Below are positions 22,129 through 29,848 of a stretch of DNA of 64,000 nt, piece by piece. The stretch is taken from NCBI GenBank assembly GCA_947306475.1, contig CAMZGS010000013.1:1-64000 (forward strand), given 5' to 3'. The position numbers and the translations under genes were made by a program. This DNA is from an uncultured Comamonas sp. (GTDB lineage: Bacteria; Pseudomonadota; Gammaproteobacteria; Burkholderiales; Burkholderiaceae_C). The notes below the pieces were generated by a model, which had not been told where the DNA came from, did no database searches, and saw nothing but the letters and a program-made list of their open reading frames with translations. Positions within the stretch are counted from its first letter, which is position 1, and the number at the start of each line of letters is the position of its first letter.

Positions 22129-22157
22129 AAGCCCCGCACTGCCGGGGCTTTTCTTTT
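22129..22157 (+). terminator. Terminator after HU gene
   Basis: AGCCCCG-cactgc-CGGGGCT followed by TTTCTTTT, ending 10 nt before the next start. Read-through is needed to express the downstream genes unless a promoter is hidden here. Confidence 0.75.
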
Positions 22158-22166
22158 GCCGCAGTT

Positions 22167-22640
22167 ATGACCGACCAGACACCCGCACGCCCCAGATTCA
22201 AGGTGCAAGGCATCGCCTCCATCAAGCACATCAACGTGCGCAAAGAAGGCCCCGACGAAGAGAAAATCCTGGCCGTGGACGTGAAGCTCATGTTCAAGAA
22301 AGTGGATCGCCGCCTGTGCGATTACTTCGACGACGCCCTACAGTCATTCCTGTGGCGTGGCGATACCGATGCGCTCATTGTGCGCAACACCCACCTGTCG
22401 CCTGTGTCCTACGCAACAAGCATTCTTGGCGCCGAGGTGGAAATCGGAATGCTGAAGTTCTTTGGCTGCGACGTGCGCAAGTTCGTAATCGAACCGCAGG
22501 ATGGTGGCGTCATCACGCTGACCTGCAGCACCACGATCTACCCCGGCACCGACGAAGTGTCCAGGCTGGCCAACCTGGTGCAAGACGAAGAGCGCGTGAG
22601 CATCGAAGGGCCGCCAGACCTATTTGATAGCGCAGCATGA
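22167..22640 (+). CDS. Conserved phage protein, unknown
   Basis: 157 residues from MTDQTPARPRFKVQGIASIKHINVRK. The fold looks beta-rich (KILAVDVKLMFKKVDRRLCDYF...VITLTCSTTIYPGTDEVSRLANLV). I recall similar proteins in phage recombination operons but cannot name the role. The Shine-Dalgarno is poor and a terminator lies directly upstream. Confidence 0.55.
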   Translation: MTDQTPARPRFKVQGIASIKHINVRKEGPDEEKILAVDVKLMFKKVDRRLCDYFDDALQSFLWRGDTDALIVRNTHLSPVSYATSILGAEVEIGMLKFFGCDVRKFVIEPQDGGVITLTCSTTIYPGTDEVSRLANLVQDEERVSIEGPPDLFDSAA

Positions 22641-22990
22641 ACACTTGGACCCCCGCCTACGTCCGCTGGCGCATCGAGCGCCTGGAGCAGCTGCTGCGCA
22701 CAACCCCACGGCGCGAAGCGCTGGCTATCGTCGCGATAGAGGAGCGCACTCAGCCGTGGCTAGACGACCCGCGCCCAGCGCCGCCGCCATTGCCCTGGGG
22801 TGGGCCGCACGGCCTCAATCCACCACACCTGCAGCCCAAATATTTTCATGACCACAACACCAACACTCAGCCGGGAACAACGGCGCCGCGCGCAAAAGCT
22901 GCTGAGCCGCAAGGCCAAGCCGCAGCGCAAATACTCGCGCCAGCACATGCTGCACACGCAGTGGGATGTGCTCACGGCCAGTCCCGATAA
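22637..22990 (+). CDS. Phage protein, unknown (C-terminus doubtful)
   Basis: 117 residues, MNTWTPAYVRWRIERLEQLLRTTPRREALAIVAIEERT.... The ATG overlaps the previous stop. The first 45 residues look genuine. After that the sequence becomes Pro/His/Ala-rich while overlapping the next gene by 143 nt in another frame, so the functional protein may be short. Confidence 0.45.
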   Translation: MNTWTPAYVRWRIERLEQLLRTTPRREALAIVAIEERTQPWLDDPRPAPPPLPWGGPHGLNPPHLQPKYFHDHNTNTQPGTTAPRAKAAEPQGQAAAQILAPAHAAHAVGCAHGQSR

Positions 22991-23396
22991 ACCGATGGCG
23001 CCCGAGCGCTACCGGAATCAGCTCACCAAGATGCACCTGGCGCTTGACGCAATCGCGCGCAGCGAGCGCCCCGAGCGCAGCGACTGGCATGCACTGACCG
23101 ATGCCGTAAACCTGGTGGACACCCTTGTCCGCCAGGGCCACGCCCAGGACGCAGACGGACTGCTACAGGACGCTGTGGATAGCATGGGCAAAGCGTGGCA
23201 GCGCTTTAACGAAACAGGCCAGCCCATGCGCCTTGACGGAGTCGGGCTGGCCGCGATGCGCGCCATCCTCGCTGACTGGCACACCTGCCTACAGCAGCTG
23301 CCCGAGCGCACGATCATCTTGGCCTACATCGAGACCGAGCGCCGCATCCGCGCGATGCTGGCCAAGCCGCCGGCTGGCGTGGTGGTGATTGGATGA
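22848..23396 (+). CDS. Phage protein, helical, unknown
   Basis: 182 residues from MTTTPTLSREQRRRAQKLLSRKAKPQRKYS. The N-terminus is very basic. The remainder is helical (YRNQLTKMHLALDAIARSERPERSDWHALTDAVNLVDTLVRQG), matching a type of phage protein often found near late regulators. No catalytic motif. A terminator follows. Confidence 0.6.
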   Translation: MTTTPTLSREQRRRAQKLLSRKAKPQRKYSRQHMLHTQWDVLTASPDKPMAPERYRNQLTKMHLALDAIARSERPERSDWHALTDAVNLVDTLVRQGHAQDADGLLQDAVDSMGKAWQRFNETGQPMRLDGVGLAAMRAILADWHTCLQQLPERTIILAYIETERRIRAMLAKPPAGVVVIG

Positions 23397-23434
23397 CTGC
23401 GCATTCGACCACTACCGTTTTCGTAGCCGCTGAT

Positions 23435-23459
23435 GCCCGCTAAGCGGGCTTTTTTGTTT
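23435..23459 (+). terminator. Rho-independent terminator
   Basis: GCCCGC-taa-GCGGGC followed by six T, directly before the methyltransferase gene. Confidence 0.8.
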
Positions 23460-23470
23460 CTGGAGACACC

Positions 23471-24967
23471 ATGCTTTCCCCTCAATTCCTGCTGCCGGTG
23501 CACACCGAGCTGGTGGTGGACTTGTTCGCAGGCGGTGGCGGCGCCAGCACCGGCATCGAGCAAGCCATTGGCCGCCCGGTGGACATTGCCGTCAACCACG
23601 ACCGCGAAGCCATCAGCTTGCACACCGCGAATCACCCGCAGACGCGGCACTTTTGCAGCGACGTTTTTGAAGTTGACCCGCTGACCGTCACCGAAGGCCA
23701 GCCCGTGGGCCTGCTGTGGGCCAGCCCGGACTGCAAGCATTTCAGCAAAGCCAAGGGCGGCAAACCCGTGAGCAAGAAGATCCGCTCACTGGCCTGGGTA
23801 GTGGTCAAGTGGGCCAAGCTGGTCAAACCCCGCGTGATCTGCCTTGAGAACGTCGAGGAGTTCCAGACCTGGGGGCCGCTGGGCAAAGACCAGCGCCCAT
23901 GCCCAGAGCGCAAAGGCCAGACTTTCCAGCGCTGGGTGGCCCAGCTGCGCGGCCTGGGCTACAAGGTGGAATGGCGGGAGCTGCGCGCCTGCGACTTTGG
24001 AGCGCCCACGATCCGCAAGCGCTTGTTTTTGGTAGCGCGCCGTGACGGCTTACCCATCATCTGGCCCCAGCCCACGCACGCAAAGCCCGACGCCAAAGGC
24101 AAGGTGCCTGCTGGCATGAAGCCGTGGCGCACCGCTGCCGACTGCATCGACTGGAGCATCCCGGCGCCCAGCATCTTTGAGCGCAGCAAGCCACTGGCCG
24201 ATGCCACCTGCCGCCGCATTGCCAAGGGCATTATGCGCTACGTGGTAGAGGCCGAGCAGCCGTTCATCGTGCCAGGAACCGAGTCCGCCCCCTTTCTGAC
24301 AGAACATGCCAACGCCAGCACACAGCGCGTGTTTGACGCACAGGAACCGCTGCGCACGCAAGTTGCACAGATAAAAGGCGGGCATTTCGCCCTGGTGCAA
24401 GCCTTCTTAGCCAAGCACTACACCGGAGTGGTTGGCACCGAGCTGGCGCACCCCACAGGGACGATCACCACAGCCGACCACCACAGCCTTGTCACCGCCA
24501 ACCTGATCCACATGGGGCACGGCGAAGGCAAGGAAGGCGGCAAGCGCTGGAGCCACGGAATCCGCGATGTGCAAGACCCACTCAACACCATCACCGCGCA
24601 GGGCGCAGCCGCAGGTGTCGTGCATTCGTTCCTAGTCAAGTATTACAGCGAAGGCGGCCAGGACGCAGCCTGCACCGACCCCATGCACACCATCCCCACC
24701 AAGGACCGCATGGGCCTAGTCATGGTGCGCGGCGAACCCTACGCCATCGTGGACATCGGCCTGCGCATGCTGACCCCGCGCGAGCTGTACCGCGCCCAGG
24801 GCTTCCCGGACAGCTACCGCATCGACACCGGCGCGACTGGCGAACCCATCACAAAAACCGCCCAGGTGCGCATGTGCGGCAACAGCGTGTGCCCACCGCT
24901 TGCCCGCGCCCTGGTATCAGTCAACTACACCGAAGCCGCCATGCTGGACCAGCGAAAAGCGGCTTGA
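23471..24967 (+). CDS. C5-cytosine DNA methyltransferase
   Basis: 498 residues, with GGAGAC before the ATG. Motif I is VDLFAGGGGASTG; motif IV is LLWASPDCKHFSKAKGG, with the catalytic Cys preceded by Asp rather than Pro; motif VI is LENVEEF; motif VIII is IRKRLFLVARR; motif X is MCGNSVCPPLARALVSVNY. The region between VIII and X is long and probably holds the target-recognition domain. It would methylate phage or host DNA, protecting the phage from host restriction. No cognate restriction gene is adjacent. Confidence 0.9.
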   Translation: MLSPQFLLPVHTELVVDLFAGGGGASTGIEQAIGRPVDIAVNHDREAISLHTANHPQTRHFCSDVFEVDPLTVTEGQPVGLLWASPDCKHFSKAKGGKPVSKKIRSLAWVVVKWAKLVKPRVICLENVEEFQTWGPLGKDQRPCPERKGQTFQRWVAQLRGLGYKVEWRELRACDFGAPTIRKRLFLVARRDGLPIIWPQPTHAKPDAKGKVPAGMKPWRTAADCIDWSIPAPSIFERSKPLADATCRRIAKGIMRYVVEAEQPFIVPGTESAPFLTEHANASTQRVFDAQEPLRTQVAQIKGGHFALVQAFLAKHYTGVVGTELAHPTGTITTADHHSLVTANLIHMGHGEGKEGGKRWSHGIRDVQDPLNTITAQGAAAGVVHSFLVKYYSEGGQDAACTDPMHTIPTKDRMGLVMVRGEPYAIVDIGLRMLTPRELYRAQGFPDSYRIDTGATGEPITKTAQVRMCGNSVCPPLARALVSVNYTEAAMLDQRKAA

Positions 24968-24982
24968 GAAAGGAGCAACACC

Positions 24983-25096
24983 ATGACCCAGCAACAACCC
25001 CAACAACAACCCACACCCATCGCTCGCTGCGCCAGCTGCGGCGCACCCGTTTACAAGCGCCCAGCCGAGGGCGAAGGCCTGCCCTGCGGGCATTGA
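24983..25096 (+). CDS. Tiny zinc-ribbon-like protein
   Basis: 37 residues, not in the track. MTQQQPQQQP is followed by CASCGAPVYKRP and a C-terminal CGH. AAAGGAGC lies upstream. The four-ligand set CxxC...CxH suggests a minimal zinc ribbon. Function unknown. Confidence 0.45.
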   Translation: MTQQQPQQQPTPIARCASCGAPVYKRPAEGEGLPCGH

Positions 25097-25099
25097 CCG

Positions 25100-25501
25100 A
25101 TGACTAAGCAAATCTGCGCGTACTGCGGCGGCCAGGCCGACCTGCTGTGTGACTACCGCCTGGGCTGGGAGCGCCTGCGCACAAAGATGCGACAAGAAGT
25201 TCCCCACCTCGCCACCCTGCCGAGCCACAACGTGCCACTGCGGTACCGGCACATACACACATGCGACACCCCGCTGTGCCACGCCTGCGCCAAGCACAGC
25301 GGGCCGATCTTCTTCTGCCTGCGCGGCGGCCACGGCTTTAGCGACTCGATCGACTACTGCCCAGACCATGACGGCCACGGCACCAGTCGGATGGAGATCA
25401 CCGGCTTGCAAGCGCGCCTGCTGCGCCAGCGCTGGGTGGCCAAGGCCAAAGCACGCTGGCAAAAGCACACACCAAGCGCAGAGCAGGCAACGCTTTTTTA
25501 A
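25100..25501 (+). CDS. Cys/His-rich zinc-binding phage protein
   Basis: 133 residues. Several metal-ligand pairs occur (CAYCGGQADLLCDY, CDTPLCHACAKHSG, YCPDHDGHG), implying two zinc sites. The C-terminus is basic and helical. It follows the methyltransferase and tiny ribbon gene in the same operon. Family not recognised. Confidence 0.55.
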   Translation: MTKQICAYCGGQADLLCDYRLGWERLRTKMRQEVPHLATLPSHNVPLRYRHIHTCDTPLCHACAKHSGPIFFCLRGGHGFSDSIDYCPDHDGHGTSRMEITGLQARLLRQRWVAKAKARWQKHTPSAEQATLF

Positions 25502-25510
25502 GGAGAGCGC

Positions 25511-25639
25511 ATGGACATCAACCCAGCAGCAGCCTTCGAGTGGCTGCTACGCGGCTTTTTCTTTGGCGTGGGGGTGCTGGGAGGCGCATCGTGCCTTTTA
25601 TCACTCTCAAAGCTGTGCACAAAGTTGTTAAAAAGATAG
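25511..25639 (+). CDS. Small single-pass membrane protein
   Basis: 42 residues, not in the track. AAGGAGAG precedes the ATG. One hydrophobic segment (WLLRGFFFGVGVLGGASCLLSL) is followed by a basic tail (KLCTKLLKR). Function unknown. Confidence 0.45.
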   Translation: MDINPAAAFEWLLRGFFFGVGVLGGASCLLSLSKLCTKLLKR

Positions 25640-25670
25640 CACCTAGCGCACGCTAGGAAACAGATACAAC

Positions 25671-25721
25671 GCTGCCACCGCTTGAAACGCAAACCTATCA
25701 AGCGCAGGCAGCTATTTTTTT
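25671..25721 (+). repeat. AGCTGC-type hairpin repeat, copy F (in prophage)
   Basis: GCTGCC-ac-CGCTTG pairs with CAAGCG-ca-GGCAGC across a 14-nt loop, followed by TATTTTTTT, so it can terminate transcription. The right arm matches the chromosomal repeats at 41105 and 54411. A separate perfect hairpin CCTAGCG-ca-CGCTAGG lies at 25642-25657. Confidence 0.6.
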
Positions 25722-25733
25722 AGGAGTTAAGAC

Positions 25734-26069
25734 ATGAGCAACTACGAATCCTGGCGCATCAGCTACCAATCGAGCGAGGCCGCAGCCCGCTCGGCATGGC
25801 AAGAAATGATCCGCTTACATCATCGCGTGAATGAGCTGGAAGCCATGCTTTCCGCAATCGGCGCAGGAGGCGTGGAGCCGCTGCGCGGTTCACACCAGGC
25901 GCGTGAATGCCGCGAAGCGCTGGCTGCATGTATCAAGCTTCTGAAAAAGACGCCAAAAATCACGCAGAACATTTATGTCGGGAAAGACCGGCAGTCATGG
26001 GGTGCGCAAGCAAAGATAGTGCTTGAAGCTGCACTTGCAGCCCAAGCCAAGAAGGTAGAACAGCAATGA
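25734..26069 (+). CDS. Phage protein, coiled coil
   Basis: 111 residues with TAGGAG upstream. Helical throughout (RSAWQEMIRLHHRVNELEAMLSAIG). It overlaps the next gene by ATGA. Family not recognised. Confidence 0.55.
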   Translation: MSNYESWRISYQSSEAAARSAWQEMIRLHHRVNELEAMLSAIGAGGVEPLRGSHQARECREALAACIKLLKKTPKITQNIYVGKDRQSWGAQAKIVLEAALAAQAKKVEQQ

Positions 26070-26383
26070 CATACGACGAAATCAAAGCCGCTTGGAACGT
26101 CCAGGCAGACGAACACAACCAGTGGGATGAGTTGAGTGAAGCCGAAAAGATCGAGTGGGCATTTGCCTGCGCCACTTGCCGCCCCGCCCCGCAGGGGATG
26201 GATGCGCGGGTGCAAGACAGGCTTTCCCGCCTGTATCTAGCGCTTGAGGTATGCAGCGCAGAGCTGTTCGCTCAATGCGCCGACCAAGGGCGCGCCATGA
26301 AATACGTCGATCAGGCACGCTCTGCGCTTGCAGCAGAACAATGCGCTCGCGCAGCCCAAGCCAAGCAGGGAGGTGCTGCATGA
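26066..26383 (+). CDS. Phage protein, unknown
   Basis: 105 residues beginning MTYDEIKAAWNVQADEHNQWDELSEAEKIEWAFACA, a common opening for small phage proteins. Mostly helical. Overlaps neighbours at both ends. Confidence 0.55.
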   Translation: MTYDEIKAAWNVQADEHNQWDELSEAEKIEWAFACATCRPAPQGMDARVQDRLSRLYLALEVCSAELFAQCADQGRAMKYVDQARSALAAEQCARAAQAKQGGAA

Positions 26384-26457
26384 CCCAAGCCAGCCGCCGC
26401 GCCCGCCAGCGCGGAGACAAACGAGACCGCTGGAAAGACCCCTGCGACGAAGACTGA
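26380..26457 (+). CDS. Possible 25-residue basic peptide
   Basis: MTQASRRARQRGDKRDRWKD... starts in an ATGA overlap and ends 3 nt before a terminator stem. Very short; it may be a translated leader or a spurious ORF. Confidence 0.3.
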   Translation: MTQASRRARQRGDKRDRWKDPCDED

Positions 26458-26458
26458 C

Positions 26459-26480
26459 CGCCCCGCAAGGGGCTTTTTTA
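26459..26480 (+). terminator. Rho-independent terminator
   Basis: GCCCC-gcaa-GGGGC followed by six T, upstream of the excisionase candidate. Confidence 0.75.
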
Positions 26481-26493
26481 TGCACGAACGGAA

Positions 26494-26697
26494 ATGGAGT
26501 ATCTCAGCAATGAAGAGCTGCGCAGCCTGACCGGCAGCGCCCAAAACAAGCGCCGTGCGCAATGGCTGACGCAGCATGGCATACCTCACCGCCAGGATGG
26601 AAACAGGATCGTCGTCTCGCGTATCCACGTCCGCAACTGGCTTGAGGGGAAAAAGAACACATCGCACAACGGCATGAACCTGGCTGCGATCAAGTAG
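26494..26697 (+). CDS. DUF4224-like excisionase candidate
   Basis: 67 residues. YLSNEELRSLTGSAQNKRRAQWLTQHGIPHRQDGNRIVVSRIHV is the winged-helix pattern of DUF4224 proteins, which often lie just upstream of phage integrases. It would direct excision. It ends 11 nt before the integrase. Confidence 0.7.
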   Translation: MEYLSNEELRSLTGSAQNKRRAQWLTQHGIPHRQDGNRIVVSRIHVRNWLEGKKNTSHNGMNLAAIK

Positions 26698-26708
26698 GAG
26701 GATTTGCA

Positions 26709-27734
26709 GTGCCCAAAATCACCAAGTATCCGCGCCTGCGTGCAAAGGTTTACAAGGGCCGCGCTGGGCAGGTCTATGTGTATTACGTCTATGACATGCG
26801 CTCCGAGGGCAAACAAGACATCAGGCTGGGCAAGGACTACGAAAGCGCCATTGCTCAGTGGGATGAACTGCACAACAACCGCCAGCGCATCGTCGGGCGC
26901 CTGGAAGAGGCGTTCAAGCGCTGGGAAGAGCAGGAGCTGCCAAAGTACGAGAGCGCCGAAACCCGAAAGGGCTATGCCAAGAACCTGCGCGCCATCCGTC
27001 CAGTTTTCGGGCAGATGGCGTGGGATGAAGTAACCCTGCCTGCCCTGCGCCAATACCTGGATCTGCGCAGTGCCAAGACACAGGGAAACCGGGAAATGGC
27101 ACTACTGCGCGTTATCTGGGGGAAGGCGCTGCTGTGGGGGATGACGCGCCTGCCTTGGCCAGCCACAGGCATTCGTGGCTGGAAGAACCGTGAGTCTGCG
27201 CGCACCTTTGCCGTGACTGACGATCTCTTCCGGGCGGTGTACGCACAAGCTGACCAGGTGCTGCGCGACTGCATGGACATTGCCAGCGCAACTGGCCTGC
27301 GCATCACGGACGTGCGCAATCTGCGCATGCCACAGGACGGCTACATCACCCACAAGACCAGCAAGACCAAAAAGGCCGTGCGCTATCCGGTGGCCGACTC
27401 CCCTACCCTGAGCGGCATTGTTCGGCGACGCGAGGCCATGCGGGCCTACAGCCCGATGCTGCTATGCACCAGCACAGGGCGTGCCGTCAGCATGAGCATG
27501 CTGCGTAGCCGCTGGGAAGAAGCGCGCGACAAGGCGGCGCTGCTTGCAGAGCAAGCTGGGGACGAAGAGCTTGGCCAGCGCATCAGAGCCATGTTCTTGC
27601 GCGACATGCGCAGCCTTGCTGCCGACCTGGCTGCTGACGTGGATGAAGCATCCAAGCTGCTGCTGCACAGCAGCAAGACCGTCACGGAAAAGCACTACCG
27701 CACCAAGGCGCAGACCGTGAAGCCAGTGCGCTGA
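26709..27734 (+). CDS. int: Phage tyrosine integrase
   Basis: 341 residues from a GTG start with AGGAGG upstream. An N-terminal arm/core-binding region (residues 1-150) precedes the catalytic domain with box I ATGLRITDVRNL (Arg), a beta-hairpin Lys (KTSKTKKAVRY) and box II FLRDMRSLAAD...LLLHSSKTVTEKHY (Arg, His, Tyr). The usual His of H-x-x-R is replaced here by Arg (RDMR), a substitution to note. It lies 95 nt from the tRNA-Leu fragment that forms the junction. Confidence 0.9.
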   Translation: MPKITKYPRLRAKVYKGRAGQVYVYYVYDMRSEGKQDIRLGKDYESAIAQWDELHNNRQRIVGRLEEAFKRWEEQELPKYESAETRKGYAKNLRAIRPVFGQMAWDEVTLPALRQYLDLRSAKTQGNREMALLRVIWGKALLWGMTRLPWPATGIRGWKNRESARTFAVTDDLFRAVYAQADQVLRDCMDIASATGLRITDVRNLRMPQDGYITHKTSKTKKAVRYPVADSPTLSGIVRRREAMRAYSPMLLCTSTGRAVSMSMLRSRWEEARDKAALLAEQAGDEELGQRIRAMFLRDMRSLAADLAADVDEASKLLLHSSKTVTEKHYRTKAQTVKPVR

Positions 27735-27829
27735 TTCGTTGGCGCAAAAGAACTGCATCGCTCTTGGAAAGAACGCTTCCTTTGCGCCAAAAGTCGGGCT
27801 ACAATGCGCGCCTGTGCTGATTTCTGTCT

Positions 27830-27886
27830 GGGACTCAAAATCCCCCGCCGCAAGGCGTGCCGGTTCGATTCCGGCCCCGGGCACCA
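27830..27886 (+). other. attR: 3' fragment of tRNA-Leu(CAA)
   Basis: From the anticodon loop CTCAAAA onward the sequence is a tRNA: anticodon 3' stem TCCC, variable arm CGCCGCAAGGCG, T arm with GGTTCGATTC and acceptor CCCGGGCACCA. The 5' half (acceptor strand, D arm) is absent. This is the phage-chromosome junction; the intact tRNA-Leu is expected at the other prophage end, left of the window. Confidence 0.85.
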
Positions 27887-27908
27887 GGCAAGTCAGACAT
27901 TCGATTTC

Positions 27909-27985
<77 letters not shown>

Positions 27986-27990
27986 AAACA

Positions 27991-28015
27991 AGGCCTGCAA
28001 TCAGCAGGCCTTTTT
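27991..28015 (+). terminator. Terminator after tRNA-fMet
   Basis: AGGCCTGC-aatca-GCAGGCCT followed by TTTT. Confidence 0.85.
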
Positions 28016-28205
28016 CATTCCAGGGTCACAAAAGGACGGTACCACCTCTTCTGCCACAGTGCCCTGCGCAGCGTCCCGTCTGTTGGACATCCCGCGCAGC
28101 AGGGACAAGGCCCAACCAGCCCCGCTAAACTACCAGCCCTTGCTGTCAAAGGCCGCCCTTCGCTCTCAAGGGTGGCCTTTTGCCTTGCTTACGCCTTTCG
28201 CCGCC

Positions 28206-29564
28206 ATGCCTTCTACCATGTCCACTGTCTTCAATTTCACTTTTGTTCCGTGGTTTCGCTCTGTGGCGCCGTACATGCACAAGTTCCGGCACCAGACGTT
28301 CGTCGTTGGCATCACGGGTGAAGCGATTGCGGCCGGCAAACTGCAATCGATCGTGCAGGATCTGGCCATGATCCAGGCCATGGGCGTACACATCGTGTTG
28401 GTCCATGGTTTTCGTCCGCAGGTCAATGAGCAATTGCGCCTCAAGGGGCATGTGCCACAGTACGCCAACGGGGTGCGCATCACCGACAGTGTGGCACTGG
28501 ACTGCGCGCAGGAAGCAGCCGGGCAGCTGCGCTACGAAATCGAAGCGGCCTTCAGCCAGGGGCTGCCCAACACACCGATGGCTGGAGCCCGTGTACGGGT
28601 GATTTCAGGCAATTTCCTGACGGCGCGGCCCGTTGGCATTGTGGACGGGATCGACTTTCAGCACACGGGGCTGGTGCGCAAGGTGGATGTGGAAGGAATA
28701 CGTCGTGCGCTGGATTCCGAGGCCATGGTGCTGCTGTCTCCCTTTGGCTTCTCGCCTACGGGGGAAGCCTTCAACCTGAACATGGAGGAAGTGGCCACGC
28801 GTGTGGCTGGCGAGCTGAAGGCGCACAAGCTGATTTTCCTGACCGAAGTGCCCGGTGTGCCGGTGGACCCCCTGCGCCCACCCAGCGAGGACAACCCCAT
28901 CGACACCGAGATTCCGCTGGCTACCGCGCGGCGCATGCTGGCGCAGCTGCCACCGCCCGAGAAGCCCACCGACGCAGGCTTTTATCTCCAGCATTGCGTG
29001 TGTGCCTGCGAGCACGGTGTGGAGCGCAGTCACATCCTGCCCTTCTCTGTCGATGGCGCCTTGCTGCTGGAGATTTACGTACACGATGGCATTGGCACCA
29101 TGGTCATTGATGAAAAGCTGGAGGAGCTGCGCGAGGCCACCATCGACGATGTGGCCAGCATCATTCAGCTGATCGAGCCATTCGAAAAGGATGGCACGCT
29201 GGTCAAGCGCGATCGCACGGAGATTGAGCAGGATATTGCCAACTACACCGTGATCGAGCACGACGGCGTGATCTTTGGCTGCGCCGCCCTGCACATGTAC
29301 CCGGAAGCAGAAACGGCGGAGATGGCTGCGGTGACGGTCTCACCCAAGAGCCAGGGGACGGGGGATGGGGAGAAACTGCTCAAGCGCATTGAGCAGCGTG
29401 CCAGGGCTGCGGGTGCCAGGACCTTGTTTGTGCTGACCACCCGCACCATGCACTGGTTCATCAAGCGCGGCTTCGAGCCCGTCAGTCCGGACTGGCTGCC
29501 CCAGGCGCGCAAGGACAAGTACAACTGGAACCGAAAGAGTCAGGTGCTGGTCAAGCAGTTGTGA
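28206..29564 (+). CDS. argA: N-acetylglutamate synthase
   Basis: 452 residues from MPSTMSTVFNFTFVPWFRSV; an alternative ATG lies 12 nt downstream and no clear Shine-Dalgarno is seen. The N-terminal two-thirds is an amino-acid-kinase fold (IVLVHGFRPQVNEQL, VEGIRRALDSEAMVLLSPFG). The C-terminal third is a GNAT domain (AAVTVSPKSQGTGDGEKLLKRIEQRARAAGA). This classical bifunctional-looking ArgA makes N-acetylglutamate from acetyl-CoA and glutamate, the first step of arginine synthesis. The 3' end overlaps the convergent glutaredoxin gene by 14 nt. Confidence 0.9.
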   Translation: MPSTMSTVFNFTFVPWFRSVAPYMHKFRHQTFVVGITGEAIAAGKLQSIVQDLAMIQAMGVHIVLVHGFRPQVNEQLRLKGHVPQYANGVRITDSVALDCAQEAAGQLRYEIEAAFSQGLPNTPMAGARVRVISGNFLTARPVGIVDGIDFQHTGLVRKVDVEGIRRALDSEAMVLLSPFGFSPTGEAFNLNMEEVATRVAGELKAHKLIFLTEVPGVPVDPLRPPSEDNPIDTEIPLATARRMLAQLPPPEKPTDAGFYLQHCVCACEHGVERSHILPFSVDGALLLEIYVHDGIGTMVIDEKLEELREATIDDVASIIQLIEPFEKDGTLVKRDRTEIEQDIANYTVIEHDGVIFGCAALHMYPEAETAEMAAVTVSPKSQGTGDGEKLLKRIEQRARAAGARTLFVLTTRTMHWFIKRGFEPVSPDWLPQARKDKYNWNRKSQVLVKQL

Positions 29565-29808
29565 GCGAGAGCTGACGCAGGTGGGTGCGCAACTCGTTGT
29601 AGCCGCCCACATAGGCCTCGCCCTCCTCGGTGCGAACGAAGATCTGCGGCAGGCTGCGCACGGGCTGGCCTACCAGTTCCTGCAGTGCTTCTGCAGTGAT
29701 GTCGGAGCCAACCAGCAGGTACTGAAAGGCCAGCGACTGGATCTGGCACAGCATGCGGGTCTTGTCGCATTCGATGCAGCCCGCCTTGCCGTAAATGATG
29801 ACTTCCAT
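29551..29808 (-). CDS. Glutaredoxin-like protein with nrdAB
   Basis: 85 residues, AGGAGAGGAG upstream. The active site is GCIECDKTRMLC, a Cys-Ile-Glu-Cys pair in place of CPYC, and the cis-Pro motif is SLPQIFV. It lies 40 nt downstream of nrdB in the same orientation, so it probably supplies electrons to ribonucleotide reductase, like a NrdH or GrxA. Substrate assignment is by context. Confidence 0.8.
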   Translation of the reverse strand: MEVIIYGKAGCIECDKTRMLCQIQSLAFQYLLVGSDITAEALQELVGQPVRSLPQIFVRTEEGEAYVGGYNELRTHLRQLSLTTA

Positions 29809-29848
29809 GAAAACGCTCCTCTCCTGATGACAACAAAAAAATGGGGGG

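Noticed and set aside
23393-23443. 16-codon ORF MTAHSTTTVF... overlapping a terminator
   Set aside because: Starts in an ATGA overlap but ends inside the terminator stem; too short to support as a gene.
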